NCBI RefSeq assembly: GCF_002975435.1
Contig: NZ_PCPT01000006.1
Span: forward strand, 149,159-213,158
DNA from: Arthrobacter sp. MYb227
Lineage (GTDB): Bacteria > Actinomycetota > Actinomycetes > Actinomycetales > Micrococcaceae
Direction of reading: 5' to 3'
Length of the DNA: 64,000 nt
A model generated the notes under the pieces. That model saw only the letters and a list, made by a program, of their open reading frames with translations, was not told the DNA's origin and ran no database searches. The position numbers were made by a program, and so were the translations under genes. Below, piece after piece: positions 26,689-36,477 of this stretch (its first letter is position 1; each line of letters starts with the position of its first letter).

Positions 26689-28475
26689 TAGTACTTACGC
26701 TCCATCGGCTGGTAACGGGTAAAGACAACGGGCTTGGTTTCCATGCGGATGCCGGAAATGCCCTCGGTGGTTGCCGAATCGTCCTTGTAGGACATCGAGT
26801 GCTTCATGAAGTTCTCGTCGTCGCGATCCGGGTAGTCCTCGCGGTAGTGGCCACCGCGGGATTCCTTGCGGTGCATGGCAGCGGTGGTCATAACCTCTGC
26901 CATGTCCAGCAGGAAGCCAAGTTCAATGGCTTCGAGCAGATCAAGGTTGAAACGCTTGCCCTTATCCTGGACCGATACGTTCTTGTAACGGGTGCGCAGG
27001 TCTTCGATGACCTCGAGTGCCTCGTGGAGGGACTTCTCGGTACGGAACACCTGAACGTTTGCATCCATGGTGTCCTGCAGTTCCTTGCGGATCGGCGCAA
27101 CACGCTCGGTACCCGTGGAGTTGAGCATCGAATCGATCTGGCCGCGGGTGAACGCTTCCGGATCTTCTGGAAGTTCAACGAAGTCGGCGCCCAGTGCGTA
27201 CTTGGCGGCGGAGATACCTGCACGCTTACCGAACACGTTGATGTCCAGCAGCGAGTTGGTGCCCAAGCGGTTTGAACCGTGGACCGAAACACAGGCAACT
27301 TCACCGGCTGCGAACAGACCCGGGATGACTGTGTCGTTATCCTGCAGGACCTCGGTCTCGACGTTGGTCGGGATACCGCCCATGGCGTAGTGCGCGGTCG
27401 GGTAGACCGGCACCGGATCGGTGAACGGCTCGACACCCAAGTAGGTGCGGGCAAATTCGGTGATGTCCGGCAGCTTGGATTCGATGTGCTCCGGCTCCAA
27501 GTGGGTCAGGTCAAGGAGTACGTAATCCTTGTCCGGGCCACAACCACGGCCTTCACGAACCTCATTTGCCATGGCACGAGCAACAATGTCACGCGGGGCG
27601 AGGTCCTTAATCGTCGGTGCGTAGCGCTCCATGAAGCGTTCGCCATCCGAGTTACGCAGGATCGCGCCTTCACCACGTGCACCCTCGGTGAGCAGGATGC
27701 CCAGACCGGCTAGGCCGGTCGGGTGGAACTGGAAGAACTCCATGTCTTCCAGCGGGATACCGTTACGGAAGGCAATGCCCATGCCATCACCGGTGAGGGT
27801 GTGAGCGTTGGACGTGGTCTTGAAGACCTTGCCGGCGCCGCCGGATGCAAAGATGACGGACTTGGCCTGGAAAACGTGAAGTTCGCCGGTGGCTAGGTCG
27901 TAAGAAACAACGCCCGCTACGCGCTTCTGCTTGTAAGCGGTGCCATCTTCGCGGAAGGCATCCTCTTCAACCATCAGCAGATCCAGCACGTAGTACTCGT
28001 TGTAGAACTCAACGTTGTGCTTGACACAGTTTTGGTACAGGGTCTGCAAGATCATGTGACCGGTGCGGTCTGCTGCGTAGCAGGCACGGCGAACTGCTGC
28101 CTTGCCGTGGTCGCGGGTGTGACCACCAAAGCGACGCTGGTCAATCTTGCCTTCCGGGGTGCGGTTGAAGGGCAAGCCCATCTTTTCCAGATCCAGTACC
28201 GCGTCGATGGCTTCCTTCGCCATGATCTCGGCTGCATCCTGGTCAACCAGGTAGTCGCCACCCTTGATGGTGTCGAATGTGTGCCATTCCCAGTTATCTT
28301 CTTCAACGTTGGCCAGTGCTGCACACATGCCACCCTGCGCTGCACCTGTGTGCGAACGGGTTGGGTAAAGCTTGGTGAGAACGGCCGTACGTGCGCGCTG
28401 GCCGGATTCAATGGCCGCGCGCATGCCTGCGCCGCCTGCTCCGACGATCACGACGTCGTACTTATGTACCTGCAT
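26688..28475 (-). CDS. sdhA: Succinate dehydrogenase flavoprotein subunit
   Basis: This 595-residue catalytic subunit oxidises succinate to fumarate. It has the dinucleotide-binding GAGGAGMRAA, the covalent FAD histidine in TRSHTGAAQGG (His42), HPTGL and the substrate-site segment containing RGEGAILRN, and the C-terminal arm RESRGGHYREDYPDRDD. The length is normal. It sits between sdhD and sdhB on the minus strand, preceded by a 52-base gap. Confidence 0.97.
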   Translation of the reverse strand: MQVHKYDVVIVGAGGAGMRAAIESGQRARTAVLTKLYPTRSHTGAAQGGMCAALANVEEDNWEWHTFDTIKGGDYLVDQDAAEIMAKEAIDAVLDLEKMGLPFNRTPEGKIDQRRFGGHTRDHGKAAVRRACYAADRTGHMILQTLYQNCVKHNVEFYNEYYVLDLLMVEEDAFREDGTAYKQKRVAGVVSYDLATGELHVFQAKSVIFASGGAGKVFKTTSNAHTLTGDGMGIAFRNGIPLEDMEFFQFHPTGLAGLGILLTEGARGEGAILRNSDGERFMERYAPTIKDLAPRDIVARAMANEVREGRGCGPDKDYVLLDLTHLEPEHIESKLPDITEFARTYLGVEPFTDPVPVYPTAHYAMGGIPTNVETEVLQDNDTVIPGLFAAGEVACVSVHGSNRLGTNSLLDINVFGKRAGISAAKYALGADFVELPEDPEAFTRGQIDSMLNSTGTERVAPIRKELQDTMDANVQVFRTEKSLHEALEVIEDLRTRYKNVSVQDKGKRFNLDLLEAIELGFLLDMAEVMTTAAMHRKESRGGHYREDYPDRDDENFMKHSMSYKDDSATTEGISGIRMETKPVVFTRYQPMERKY

Positions 28476-28527
28476 ACCTGATGCTCTCTTTTCTTGAATT
28501 CTTTACTTCAGCGAACGGTGCCGAAGG

Positions 28528-28974
28528 TTACTTGCAAACTAGAAGGTCGCTACCAGGGATGCACGGATCGAAGGTGAAGATCACCATGGTGCCAAGAATG
28601 ACAATGGCAGCGGTTGCAACGTAGAGGATGCCCTTGAGCCACTGACGAGTGGCAGGCTTCTCCGCGTAGTCATTGATGATGGTGCGAACACCGTTGGTGC
28701 CGTGCAACATGGCAAGCCACAACATTGCAAGATCCCAGAACATCCATACCGGGTCTGCCCACTTGCCTGCAACGAAGCCGAAGTCGATGGCCTTGACGCC
28801 ACCGCCGACCAGGAGGTTGGTGAAGAGGTGTCCGAAGATCAGAACTACCAGTACAACACCGGAGAGGCGCATGAAGAGCCATGCAATCATCTCGAAGCTA
28901 CCGCGTGATTTGCGTGCGCGGGTGTACTTCGGATCTAGACGCTGGCTGCGTGGTGCAGCAATTTCTGCCGACAT
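28528..28974 (-). CDS. sdhD: Succinate dehydrogenase membrane anchor subunit
   Basis: This 148-residue hydrophobic subunit has three membrane helices. The first contains LSGVVLVVLIFGHLFTNLLV with a candidate haem-ligand histidine, and the second contains WLAMLHGTNGVRTIINDYA, a motif shared by SdhD proteins. It anchors SdhAB and forms the quinone site together with SdhC, which is encoded three bases upstream. Confidence 0.92.
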   Translation of the reverse strand: MSAEIAAPRSQRLDPKYTRARKSRGSFEMIAWLFMRLSGVVLVVLIFGHLFTNLLVGGGVKAIDFGFVAGKWADPVWMFWDLAMLWLAMLHGTNGVRTIINDYAEKPATRQWLKGILYVATAAIVILGTMVIFTFDPCIPGSDLLVCK

Positions 28975-28977
28975 GGC

Positions 28978-29358
28978 TTAGTTACCTCCAAAAGCAAGTG
29001 ACAGGTGGCGGATGGAGAATGCCACCATGGTGATGACCCAGAGACCAATAACGCTCCAGAGCATCTGACGCTGGTACTTAGTACCCTGCTTCCAGAAGTC
29101 AACCAGGATCAGGCGCAAGCCGTTGAACGCGTGGAAGACAATGGCGGCTACCAGAGCGGTTTCGCCCAGTGCCATCAGCGGGTTTTTGTACGTGGCCATA
29201 ACGGCGTCGTAGGCACCCGGGGAAACCCGAACCAGCGACGTGTCTAGCACGTGTACCAACAGGAATAAGAAAATAACGACACCCGTTATACGATGCCCCA
29301 CCCAAGACCACATGCCTTCGCGGCCGCGGTAGAGGGTGCCTGACGAAGTCTTCGACAC
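28978..29358 (-). CDS. sdhC: Succinate dehydrogenase cytochrome b556 subunit
   Basis: This is the first gene of the sdhCDAB operon: a 126-residue, three-helix subunit with the family signature MWSWVGHRITGVVIFLFLLVH and the later HAFNGLRLIL, where the histidines are typical haem b and quinone-site residues. I place the start at the GTG at 29358 because a full GGAGG stands eight bases upstream of it; the ATG at 29373 lies inside that ribosome-binding site region and would add five residues. Confidence 0.9.
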   Translation of the reverse strand: MSKTSSGTLYRGREGMWSWVGHRITGVVIFLFLLVHVLDTSLVRVSPGAYDAVMATYKNPLMALGETALVAAIVFHAFNGLRLILVDFWKQGTKYQRQMLWSVIGLWVITMVAFSIRHLSLAFGGN

Positions 29359-29373
29359 TGAATTAACCTCCAT

Positions 29374-29625
29374 GACTCACAATGGCGCATGTGTATCTTC
29401 CACACAATAAATTGACGCCGGAGTGCGAGCGTTCCTTGCCCGATCTTAGACCACCTGCGGCGTGCGTGCCCATTGTTTACGCGTGTTGTGTGATTAGGGT
29501 CACCGGAGTGTGTGGTTGATTTCAGGATTTCTTAGGGGTTATAGCAAATACATTATGTTTTAATGACCTATTTCATACTCGCCTAAACAGGGTATTCCCA
29601 GCCTCTATCAACTACCGTTAGTCGA
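29374..29625. promoter_or_regulatory. Divergent promoter region sdhC / manC
   Basis: About 250 bases separate two divergent genes and include an AT-rich core around 29530-29585. Promoters for both directions must lie here. I can see no clear operator palindrome. Confidence 0.5.
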
Positions 29626-30738
29626 ATGAATGCTGAACTCTTGGCTCGATTCCATGGTGTGATCCCGGCAGGTGGAGTCGGAACACGTCTGTGGCCGCTC
29701 TCGCGCGCTGCGGCCCCAAAATTCCTACACGACCTCACCGGCTCCGGCTCAACCTTGATCCGTGCAACCTACGAACGTCTGATCCCGCTGGCCGGCGACA
29801 ATATCACTGTTGTTACAGGTCAGGCCCACCGTGCTGCGGTTCTAGCGCAGCTTCCCGAGCTCACTGACATTGACCTAATCCTTGAGCCGAGCCCCAAGGA
29901 TTCCGCGGCGGCAATTGGCCTAGCAGCGGCAATCCTGTACCGCCGGAACCCCGAAATTATTATGGGTTCTTTTGCTGCCGATCAGGTGATTCGCCCCGAG
30001 TCGGTATTCCAAGATGCGGTGCGTGAAGCTATCCATACTGCCGCCACCGGCAAGATTGTGACCATTGGCATACGACCAACCCTCCCGTCCACGGGGTTTG
30101 GCTATATCCGTGCCGGGGAACGCTTATCGGTCTCCGGGGCCCCCACGGCACGTGATGTCATCGAGTTTGTTGAGAAGCCTGATGAAGATACTGCACGCGG
30201 ATACCTTGCGGACGGTGGCTATCTCTGGAATGCCGGAATGTTTGTCGCTCCGGTGTCGCTGATGCTTGAGCACCTGGAGCGTAGTGAGCCAGAACTGCAC
30301 GCCGGTTTGATGGAAATTGCCGAAGCTTGGGAATCCGGCAACGGTGAAGAGGCAATGGAGCGTATCTGGCCCACGCTGCCCAAGACGGCAATTGATTATG
30401 CCGTGGCGGAACCTGCGGCCGCTGCCGGAGATGTTGCAGTGATCCCTGGTGTCTTTGATTGGGATGACGTTGGAGACTTCGCCGCCATTGGTCGGTTGAA
30501 CCCGGCAAGCGAAGAAACCGGAGTGACGGTCATCGGAGATTCCAAGAGTGTTTACGCGGACCAAGCTAGCGGAGTTGTGGTGACCGACTCCAAGCGCGTG
30601 ATTGCCTTGGTTGGTATCCATGATGTCGTCGTTGTTGACACGCCGGATGCACTGCTTGTTACCACCAAGGAGCACGCTCAGTCGGTCAAAAACACCGTGG
30701 AAAAGCTCAAGAGTGAAGGCATCATGGACGTCCTCTAA
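29626..30738 (+). CDS. manC: Mannose-1-phosphate guanylyltransferase
   Basis: This 370-residue enzyme makes GDP-mannose from mannose-1-phosphate and GTP for glycolipids and cell-surface polysaccharides. The nucleotidyltransferase signature GGVGTRLWPLSRAAAPKF is near the N-terminus. FVEKPD and the later WNAGMFV and DWDDVGDF motifs complete the active site. There is no isomerase domain, so it is the single-function form usual in actinobacteria. A hairpin region follows. Confidence 0.93.
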   Translation: MNAELLARFHGVIPAGGVGTRLWPLSRAAAPKFLHDLTGSGSTLIRATYERLIPLAGDNITVVTGQAHRAAVLAQLPELTDIDLILEPSPKDSAAAIGLAAAILYRRNPEIIMGSFAADQVIRPESVFQDAVREAIHTAATGKIVTIGIRPTLPSTGFGYIRAGERLSVSGAPTARDVIEFVEKPDEDTARGYLADGGYLWNAGMFVAPVSLMLEHLERSEPELHAGLMEIAEAWESGNGEEAMERIWPTLPKTAIDYAVAEPAAAAGDVAVIPGVFDWDDVGDFAAIGRLNPASEETGVTVIGDSKSVYADQASGVVVTDSKRVIALVGIHDVVVVDTPDALLVTTKEHAQSVKNTVEKLKSEGIMDVL

Positions 30739-30742
30739 CCAA

Positions 30743-30862
30743 CAGCCCCCCCAGCAGCACACCGGGAGGGGGTCAAAAAGCCCCGTCGGGCGAGTGGGAC
30801 ACGCCACAAGACCTAACACAGTAAAGTGCTCGGTTTTGATCCACTCACCACGGGGCTTTTTT
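30743..30862 (+). terminator. Terminator region after manC, two stacked hairpins
   Basis: Right after the manC stop comes a C-run/G-run hairpin (about 30744-30772). It is followed by a second structure whose outer arms are AAAAAGCCCCG (30775-30785) and CGGGGCTTTTTT (30851-30862), with an inner GAGTGG/CCACTC pair around a long loop. The T6 run marks an intrinsic terminator. The large loop is unusual and could be part of a small transcript. Confidence 0.7.
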
Positions 30863-31003
30863 GCACCCCAAAACCCGCGGAATCCTGCGGGCTAACAACA
30901 ATTTTGGACTAACGCAAAGTTAGTGATCAATTTCACTGATTTGTGTGTGATACGCGCGCCTGAGTCGCCAAGCTCACACAAGAAATTGCTAGGCTCTGAA
31001 CTC

Positions 31004-33199
31004 ATGAGTGCCGTCAAATTTCCAGAAGATCCGGCAATACCCATCGGCGATCCAGAAAGTTCAGTGCCTCCCGATGCTGGCCCCAACCGCATCAACAAGG
31101 TTGTTTTCTTCGGCTCCGCGGCGGCGATCCTAGCCTTTACGCTGTGGGCCATGCTCGATCAAAGCGGTGCAGACACCGTTATTAATGCTGTAGTTGGCTG
31201 GGTCGGCAAGACCTTTGGCTGGTGGTATTCACTGGTTGTCGTGGCCGTCCTGGCGTTTGTCATTGCAATAGCAATCTCCAAGGTCGGAAAAACCAGACTC
31301 GGCCCCGACCACTCGCGGCCGACCTTTAACCTCTTCACCTGGACGGCAATGCTCTTTGCCGCAGGTATCGGCATTGACCTGATGTTTTTCTCGGTCTCCG
31401 AACCTGTAGCCCAATTCTTGGCTCCACCCACCGGGGAAGGCTCCAACGTTGAAGCCGCCCGGCAGGCGCTCACCTGGACGCTCTTTCACTATGGACTGCT
31501 CGGCTGGGGTCTGTACGCGCTGATCGGCCTAGCCCTTGGCTACTTCGCCTACCGCCACAACCTACCGTTATCCATCCGCTCGGCGCTCTACCCGATTCTG
31601 GGCAAGCGAATCCACGGCCCGATTGGCCACGGTGTAGATATTGCCGCCGTTTTGGGTACCATCTTTGGCATCGCCACCTCCTTGGGTATCGGTGTAGCCC
31701 AGCTGAACTTCGGGTTGAACTTCATGTTCGGCATTGAAGAAAACATCTCGGTACAAATCGCCTTGATCGTCATTGCCGTCATCATGGCCACCATCTCGGT
31801 GCTCACCGGAGTAGAAAAAGGCATCCGCCGGCTCTCCGAACTCAACGTGATCCTGTGCATTGTCTTAATGCTCTTTGTGCTTTTTGCCGGAAAAACTCGA
31901 TTCCTCTTAGATGGAATCATCCTCAATGTTGGCGATATGCTCTCCCGCTTCCCCGGAATGGCTCTGGACACCATGGCCTACGACCGTCCCGATGATTGGC
32001 TCAACGGCTGGACGCTGTTTTTCTGGGCTTGGTGGATTGCCTGGGCACCATTCGTTGGGCTCTTCTTGGCACGAATCTCGCGTGGGCGCACCATCCGCCA
32101 ATTCATCACCGGCGTATTGGTGGTTCCCTTCGCCTTCATCCTGCTGTGGATTTCAATCTTCGGTAACAGCGCACTAGAACTGGTCATGAACGGAAACGCC
32201 GCTTTTGGCGAGGTAGCGATGAACTACCCGGAACGTGCCTTCTACTCGCTGCTTGAGCAATATCCGGCCGTTCCGCTGGTCGCCGCCATCGCGACCTTTA
32301 CCGGCCTGCTGTTCTATGTGACAAGTGCCGACTCCGGTGCCTTGGTCATGGCCAACTTCACCTCACACCTCAAGGACGCAGAATCGGATGGACCTAAATG
32401 GGTCCGCGTCTTCTGGGCTGTGGCCACGGGCCTGCTGACCTTGGCCATGCTGATGGTTGATGGGGTGCCAACATTACAAAGCGCCACGGTGATCATGGGG
32501 CTACCGTTCTCGGTGGTGCTGGTATTCATCATGTTGGGGCTCTACAAGGCATTGCGCGTTGAACGCGCACTGGCCGGCAGCTACAAGAACACCCTGCATT
32601 CGGTTTTGACCTCGCGATCCGGCCCCAGCGGAATTGAGCACCGTCGCGGCTGGCGCCAACGTTTGGCCCGCACCATGGCCTATCCGGGGCAACGCCACGC
32701 ACAACGTTTTGTTGATGATGTAGTTGCCCCGGCCCTCGAAGAAGTCAACGCCGAGTTCGCCCGCTCCGGGGTCATTGGCGAGCTAGCTATTGAACCCGTA
32801 GGCAAACTTGGGGTTAGATCCGTTGACCTCGTGGTTCCGCACGGTGAAGAACGTCCCTTCAAATACCAGGTGTACCCGATACAGCTCAAGGTGCCGTCGT
32901 ATGCACGCGATTCCTCAACCGGAGAACAGTACTACCGCATGGAAGTCTTCTCCCAGGAAGGCTCCCACGGTTATGACCTGATGGGCTGCACCCGCGAACA
33001 GATCATCTCCGATGTGCTCGATCAATACGAGGTCCACATGTCGTTCCTGCGAGCGCAGGCAAACACCGACGGTCTGAGCCAGATCGCCGAAACCACGATT
33101 CCCAAGACCGATTGGGAATCAGACTTTGATACCGGGATGATTCCCACCATCAGCACCGAGTCCACAACGGACCGGGCCAAGGAAAAGGACAAGGCATGA
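31004..33199 (+). CDS. betT: BCCT-family choline/betaine transporter
   Basis: This 731-residue transporter of the betaine/choline/carnitine family imports choline, probably with H+ or Na+. It has 12 membrane helices (about residues 28-530), including the family segment with GIGIDLMFFSVSEP and the Trp-rich stretch FFWAWWIAWAPFVGLF. A long C-terminal cytoplasmic domain (about 200 residues) resembles the osmosensing tail of BetT proteins. I chose the ATG at 31004. The downstream betB starts within its stop (ATGA), so choline import is coupled to oxidation to glycine betaine, an osmoprotectant. Confidence 0.92.
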   Translation: MSAVKFPEDPAIPIGDPESSVPPDAGPNRINKVVFFGSAAAILAFTLWAMLDQSGADTVINAVVGWVGKTFGWWYSLVVVAVLAFVIAIAISKVGKTRLGPDHSRPTFNLFTWTAMLFAAGIGIDLMFFSVSEPVAQFLAPPTGEGSNVEAARQALTWTLFHYGLLGWGLYALIGLALGYFAYRHNLPLSIRSALYPILGKRIHGPIGHGVDIAAVLGTIFGIATSLGIGVAQLNFGLNFMFGIEENISVQIALIVIAVIMATISVLTGVEKGIRRLSELNVILCIVLMLFVLFAGKTRFLLDGIILNVGDMLSRFPGMALDTMAYDRPDDWLNGWTLFFWAWWIAWAPFVGLFLARISRGRTIRQFITGVLVVPFAFILLWISIFGNSALELVMNGNAAFGEVAMNYPERAFYSLLEQYPAVPLVAAIATFTGLLFYVTSADSGALVMANFTSHLKDAESDGPKWVRVFWAVATGLLTLAMLMVDGVPTLQSATVIMGLPFSVVLVFIMLGLYKALRVERALAGSYKNTLHSVLTSRSGPSGIEHRRGWRQRLARTMAYPGQRHAQRFVDDVVAPALEEVNAEFARSGVIGELAIEPVGKLGVRSVDLVVPHGEERPFKYQVYPIQLKVPSYARDSSTGEQYYRMEVFSQEGSHGYDLMGCTREQIISDVLDQYEVHMSFLRAQANTDGLSQIAETTIPKTDWESDFDTGMIPTISTESTTDRAKEKDKA

Positions 33200-34698
33200 G
33201 CCAGCACACCATCTACATCAACGGGGCATGGGCTCCTGCCGCTCAAGGCGGCACTAGGGAGATTATTTGCCCGGGCACCGGTGAACTCGTCGCCACCATT
33301 TCCGAGGGCAGTGCCGAAGACTCCGAACGCGCCATTGCCGCGGCCCGTGCATCCTTTGACTCCGGTATCTGGTCATCGGTTTCGGCTTCCGATCGTGGTG
33401 ACTTTTTGCTCAAGGTTGCCACCCGGCTGACCGAACGCAAGGAAGAGTTTGCGCGAGCTGAAGCCTTGGATACCGGTAAGCGCATGTACGAGGCGCGTGC
33501 CGATATTGATGCGATCGTTGACAGCTTCAATTACTTTGGCAAGCTCTCGGGGCAGAACGCCGGCCGTGTAGTTGATGCGGGGGATTCAAACGTTGTCTCC
33601 AACATCGTTTATGAACCCGTCGGTGTGGTCTCCATGATCACCCCGTGGAACTATCCGCTGCTCCAGGCTGCTTGGAAGATCGCTCCGGCTCTGGCCGCGG
33701 GTTGCTCATTTATTCTCAAGCCCGCGGAGCTGACCCCTTCCACCTCGGTGCTGATGATGGATGTGCTCCAGGAGCTGGGGCTGCCGGCGGGTGTGGCCAA
33801 CCTCGTCACCGGTGCCGGCGCCGCGGTAGGCACCCCACTTTCCACGCATCGCGATGTTGATATGGTTTCCTTCACCGGCGGGTTGGCCACTGGCAAGATC
33901 GTTGCAGCCTCCGCAGCGGGAACCGTGAAAAAGGTTGCGCTGGAACTCGGCGGCAAAAATCCCAACGTCATTTTCGCGGATGCCGATTTTGATGCGGCTG
34001 TAGACAACGCGCTCAACGCCGCCTTCATCCACTCCGGTCAGGTCTGCTCGGCCGGCGCTCGTCTGGTAGTCGAGGAGTCAATTGCCGAGGCCTTCGTCGA
34101 TGAATTGGTTCGCCGAGCCAAGAACATTCGTTTGGGTGGGCCATTTGATGAAAACGCCGAGACCGGCCCGCTGATCTCCGCCGATCACCTGGCCAAGGTC
34201 GATGCCTACGTGCAGCGCGGCATTGCCGAGGGAGCACGCCTACGCACCGGTGGCAGGAAGGCAACCAACGCCGATGGACCCAACCTTGAGGCCGGGCACT
34301 TTTACCTGCCAACTATCTTGGACCAGGTCACCGGATCCATGTCGGTCGCCCAGGACGAGGCCTTTGGCCCGACGGTCACCGTGGAAACCTTCGTCACCGA
34401 AGATCAAGCAGTAGCGATTGGCAATGACACAGATTACGGGCTTGCCGGGGCGGTCTGGACCCAGGATGCAGGACGCGCCCAGCGCGTTGCCGCACGCCTG
34501 CGCCACGGAACCGTCTGGATCAATGACTTCCACCCCTACCTGCCGCAAGCAGAATGGGGAGGCTTTGGCCTCTCGGGTGTCGGCCGCGAGCTGGGCCCCA
34601 CCGGCCTTGCCGAATACCAGGAAGCAAAACACATTTATCAAAACCTTGACCCACAGGTCACCGGTTGGTTTGAAAACTCTGTACAGGATCAGGAGTAA
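33196..34698 (+). CDS. betB: Betaine-aldehyde dehydrogenase
   Basis: This 500-residue NAD(P)-dependent aldehyde dehydrogenase is assigned to oxidation of betaine aldehyde to glycine betaine from its place between a choline transporter and a choline dehydrogenase. The catalytic Glu lies in LELGGKNPN and the catalytic Cys in SGQVCSAGARL; the coenzyme site FTGGLATGK is intact. Sequence alone would allow other aldehyde substrates. It overlaps betT by four bases and is separated from betA by five. Confidence 0.9.
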   Translation: MSQHTIYINGAWAPAAQGGTREIICPGTGELVATISEGSAEDSERAIAAARASFDSGIWSSVSASDRGDFLLKVATRLTERKEEFARAEALDTGKRMYEARADIDAIVDSFNYFGKLSGQNAGRVVDAGDSNVVSNIVYEPVGVVSMITPWNYPLLQAAWKIAPALAAGCSFILKPAELTPSTSVLMMDVLQELGLPAGVANLVTGAGAAVGTPLSTHRDVDMVSFTGGLATGKIVAASAAGTVKKVALELGGKNPNVIFADADFDAAVDNALNAAFIHSGQVCSAGARLVVEESIAEAFVDELVRRAKNIRLGGPFDENAETGPLISADHLAKVDAYVQRGIAEGARLRTGGRKATNADGPNLEAGHFYLPTILDQVTGSMSVAQDEAFGPTVTVETFVTEDQAVAIGNDTDYGLAGAVWTQDAGRAQRVAARLRHGTVWINDFHPYLPQAEWGGFGLSGVGRELGPTGLAEYQEAKHIYQNLDPQVTGWFENSVQDQE

Positions 34699-34703
34699 GA
34701 GCA

Positions 34704-36305
34704 ATGGAGGAAACTCACGTGGGAACCGAATCAAACTCAAGCCAGGAAACAGAATTTGATTACATCATCGTCGGTGGCGGTTCGGCGGGAGCCGCGGTTG
34801 CGGCACGCCTCTCCGAAGATCCGACGGTGAGTGTTGCACTCGTTGAAGGCGGCCCTGACGATCGCGGAATCCCGGAAGTCTTGCAGCTTGATCGCTGGAT
34901 GGAACTTCTGGAATCCGGCTACGACTGGGATTACCCCATTGAAGAGCAGGAAAACGGCAACTCGTTCATGCGCCACTCGCGTGCCAAGGTCATGGGCGGA
35001 TGCTCGAGCCACAACTCGTGTATTGCGTTCTGGGCTCCGGCCGAGGACCTTGACGCTTGGGAAACCGAACACGGCGCCACCGGCTGGAACGCCGAGATGG
35101 GCTTCCGGCTCTACAAGCAGCTTGAAACCAATGAGAATGCTGGCCCGGATGCCCCGCACCATGGCGACTCCGGCCCGGTGAAGCTAATGAACGTGCCTCC
35201 CGTGGACCCGTGTGGTGTTGCGGTCTTGGATGCCTGCGAGCAGGCAGGAATTCCGCGCGCTACGTTCAATAGCAACCAGACTGTGCTCAAGGGAGCCAGC
35301 TTCTTCCAGATCAACCGCCTGGAAGATGGCACCCGCTCATCGTCCTCGGTGTCCTACATTCACCCGATCTCACAGCGGAAAAACTTCACGCTGCTCACCG
35401 GGCTGCGCGCGCGAAAGCTTTCTTTCGACGAAGATAAGAAATGTACCGGTGTGTTCGTTGTCGATGGTGGCTTTGGACGCACCAGCCACCTGGCTGCACG
35501 CCGCGAAGTCATCGTTTCAACCGGCGCCATCGATACGCCTAAGCTTTTGATGCTCTCGGGCATTGGCCCGGCTGCGCACCTGGCCGAGCACGGTATTGAA
35601 CTTTTGGTTGATGCACCGGGTGTTGGCTCAAACCTGCAGGATCATCCGGAGGGTGTGATCCAATGGGAAGCCAAAAAACCCATGGTCACCGAATCAACTC
35701 AGTGGTGGGAAATTGGCATCTTTGCCACTACCGTTGAGGGACTTGATCGCCCGGATCTGATGATGCATTACGGTTCGGTGCCCTTCGATATGCACACGTT
35801 GCGTCAGGGCTACCCGACCTCGGATAACGCATTTTGCCTGACCCCCAACGTCACGCGGGCTAAGTCCCGTGGCACGGTGCGTCTGCGTAGCCGGGATTTC
35901 CGCGATAAGCCGCGAGTTGACCCGCGTTACTTCACCGATGCCGAAGGTCATGACATGCGCGTCATGATCGCCGGTATCCGGCAGGCTCGTGAGATTGTTG
36001 CCCAACCTGCCATGGAGCAGTGGGCAGGGACAGAACTTTACCCGGGCGTTGAGGTGCAGTCTGATGAGCAGATCGCCGACTACATCACCCGCACCCATAA
36101 CACCGTCTACCACCCGGCAGGGTCGGTTCGCATGGGCGCAGTTGACGATGCAATGTCCCCGCTTGACCCGGAACTACGGGTCAAGGGGGTTTCCGGGCTA
36201 CGCGTTGCAGATGCCTCGGTGATGCCCGCCTTGGTCACCGTGAACCCAAACATCACTGTCATGATGATTGGTGAACGTTGCGCGGAATTAATCAAGAACG
36301 CTTAA
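34704..36305 (+). CDS. betA: Choline dehydrogenase (GMC oxidoreductase)
   Basis: This 533-residue FAD enzyme of the glucose-methanol-choline family oxidises choline to betaine aldehyde. It has the FAD-binding IIVGGGSAGAAVAARL near the N-terminus, the GMC segment MGGCSSHNS and the active-site pair VYHPAGSVRMG (His) and NPNITVMMIGER (Asn). The start could also be the GTG at 34719, which has GGAGG eight bases before it; both choices have good sites. It ends the betTBA operon. No betI regulator is visible nearby. Confidence 0.92.
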   Translation: MEETHVGTESNSSQETEFDYIIVGGGSAGAAVAARLSEDPTVSVALVEGGPDDRGIPEVLQLDRWMELLESGYDWDYPIEEQENGNSFMRHSRAKVMGGCSSHNSCIAFWAPAEDLDAWETEHGATGWNAEMGFRLYKQLETNENAGPDAPHHGDSGPVKLMNVPPVDPCGVAVLDACEQAGIPRATFNSNQTVLKGASFFQINRLEDGTRSSSSVSYIHPISQRKNFTLLTGLRARKLSFDEDKKCTGVFVVDGGFGRTSHLAARREVIVSTGAIDTPKLLMLSGIGPAAHLAEHGIELLVDAPGVGSNLQDHPEGVIQWEAKKPMVTESTQWWEIGIFATTVEGLDRPDLMMHYGSVPFDMHTLRQGYPTSDNAFCLTPNVTRAKSRGTVRLRSRDFRDKPRVDPRYFTDAEGHDMRVMIAGIRQAREIVAQPAMEQWAGTELYPGVEVQSDEQIADYITRTHNTVYHPAGSVRMGAVDDAMSPLDPELRVKGVSGLRVADASVMPALVTVNPNITVMMIGERCAELIKNA

Positions 36306-36330
36306 ACGCTCGTTGATCCGGCAAGACTAG

Positions 36331-36380
36331 TGACCGGCCCTCTGTGGGCACCTTTAGGGTGCTTTCACAAGGGTCGGTCA
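36331..36380 (+). terminator. Hairpin after betA
   Basis: Arms of 11 bases (36331-36341 and 36370-36380, one G-U pair) enclose an inner hairpin GGCACC/GGGTGC. It follows the betA stop but lacks a T run, so it is a moderate terminator candidate. Confidence 0.55.
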
Positions 36381-36477
36381 TAGTACTTTGAGCTGGCGGG
36401 AAAAAATTGCTCAAGGCAACAATTGGGCAAAAAGTCGGCTCTCCGTAGGGGAAAGAAGTATTGTCGATGCTGTGCGC

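Noticed and set aside
36306..36477. Riboswitch before the M20 amidohydrolase gene
   Set aside because: Only a nested hairpin after betA is visible; no conserved aptamer core could be recognised.
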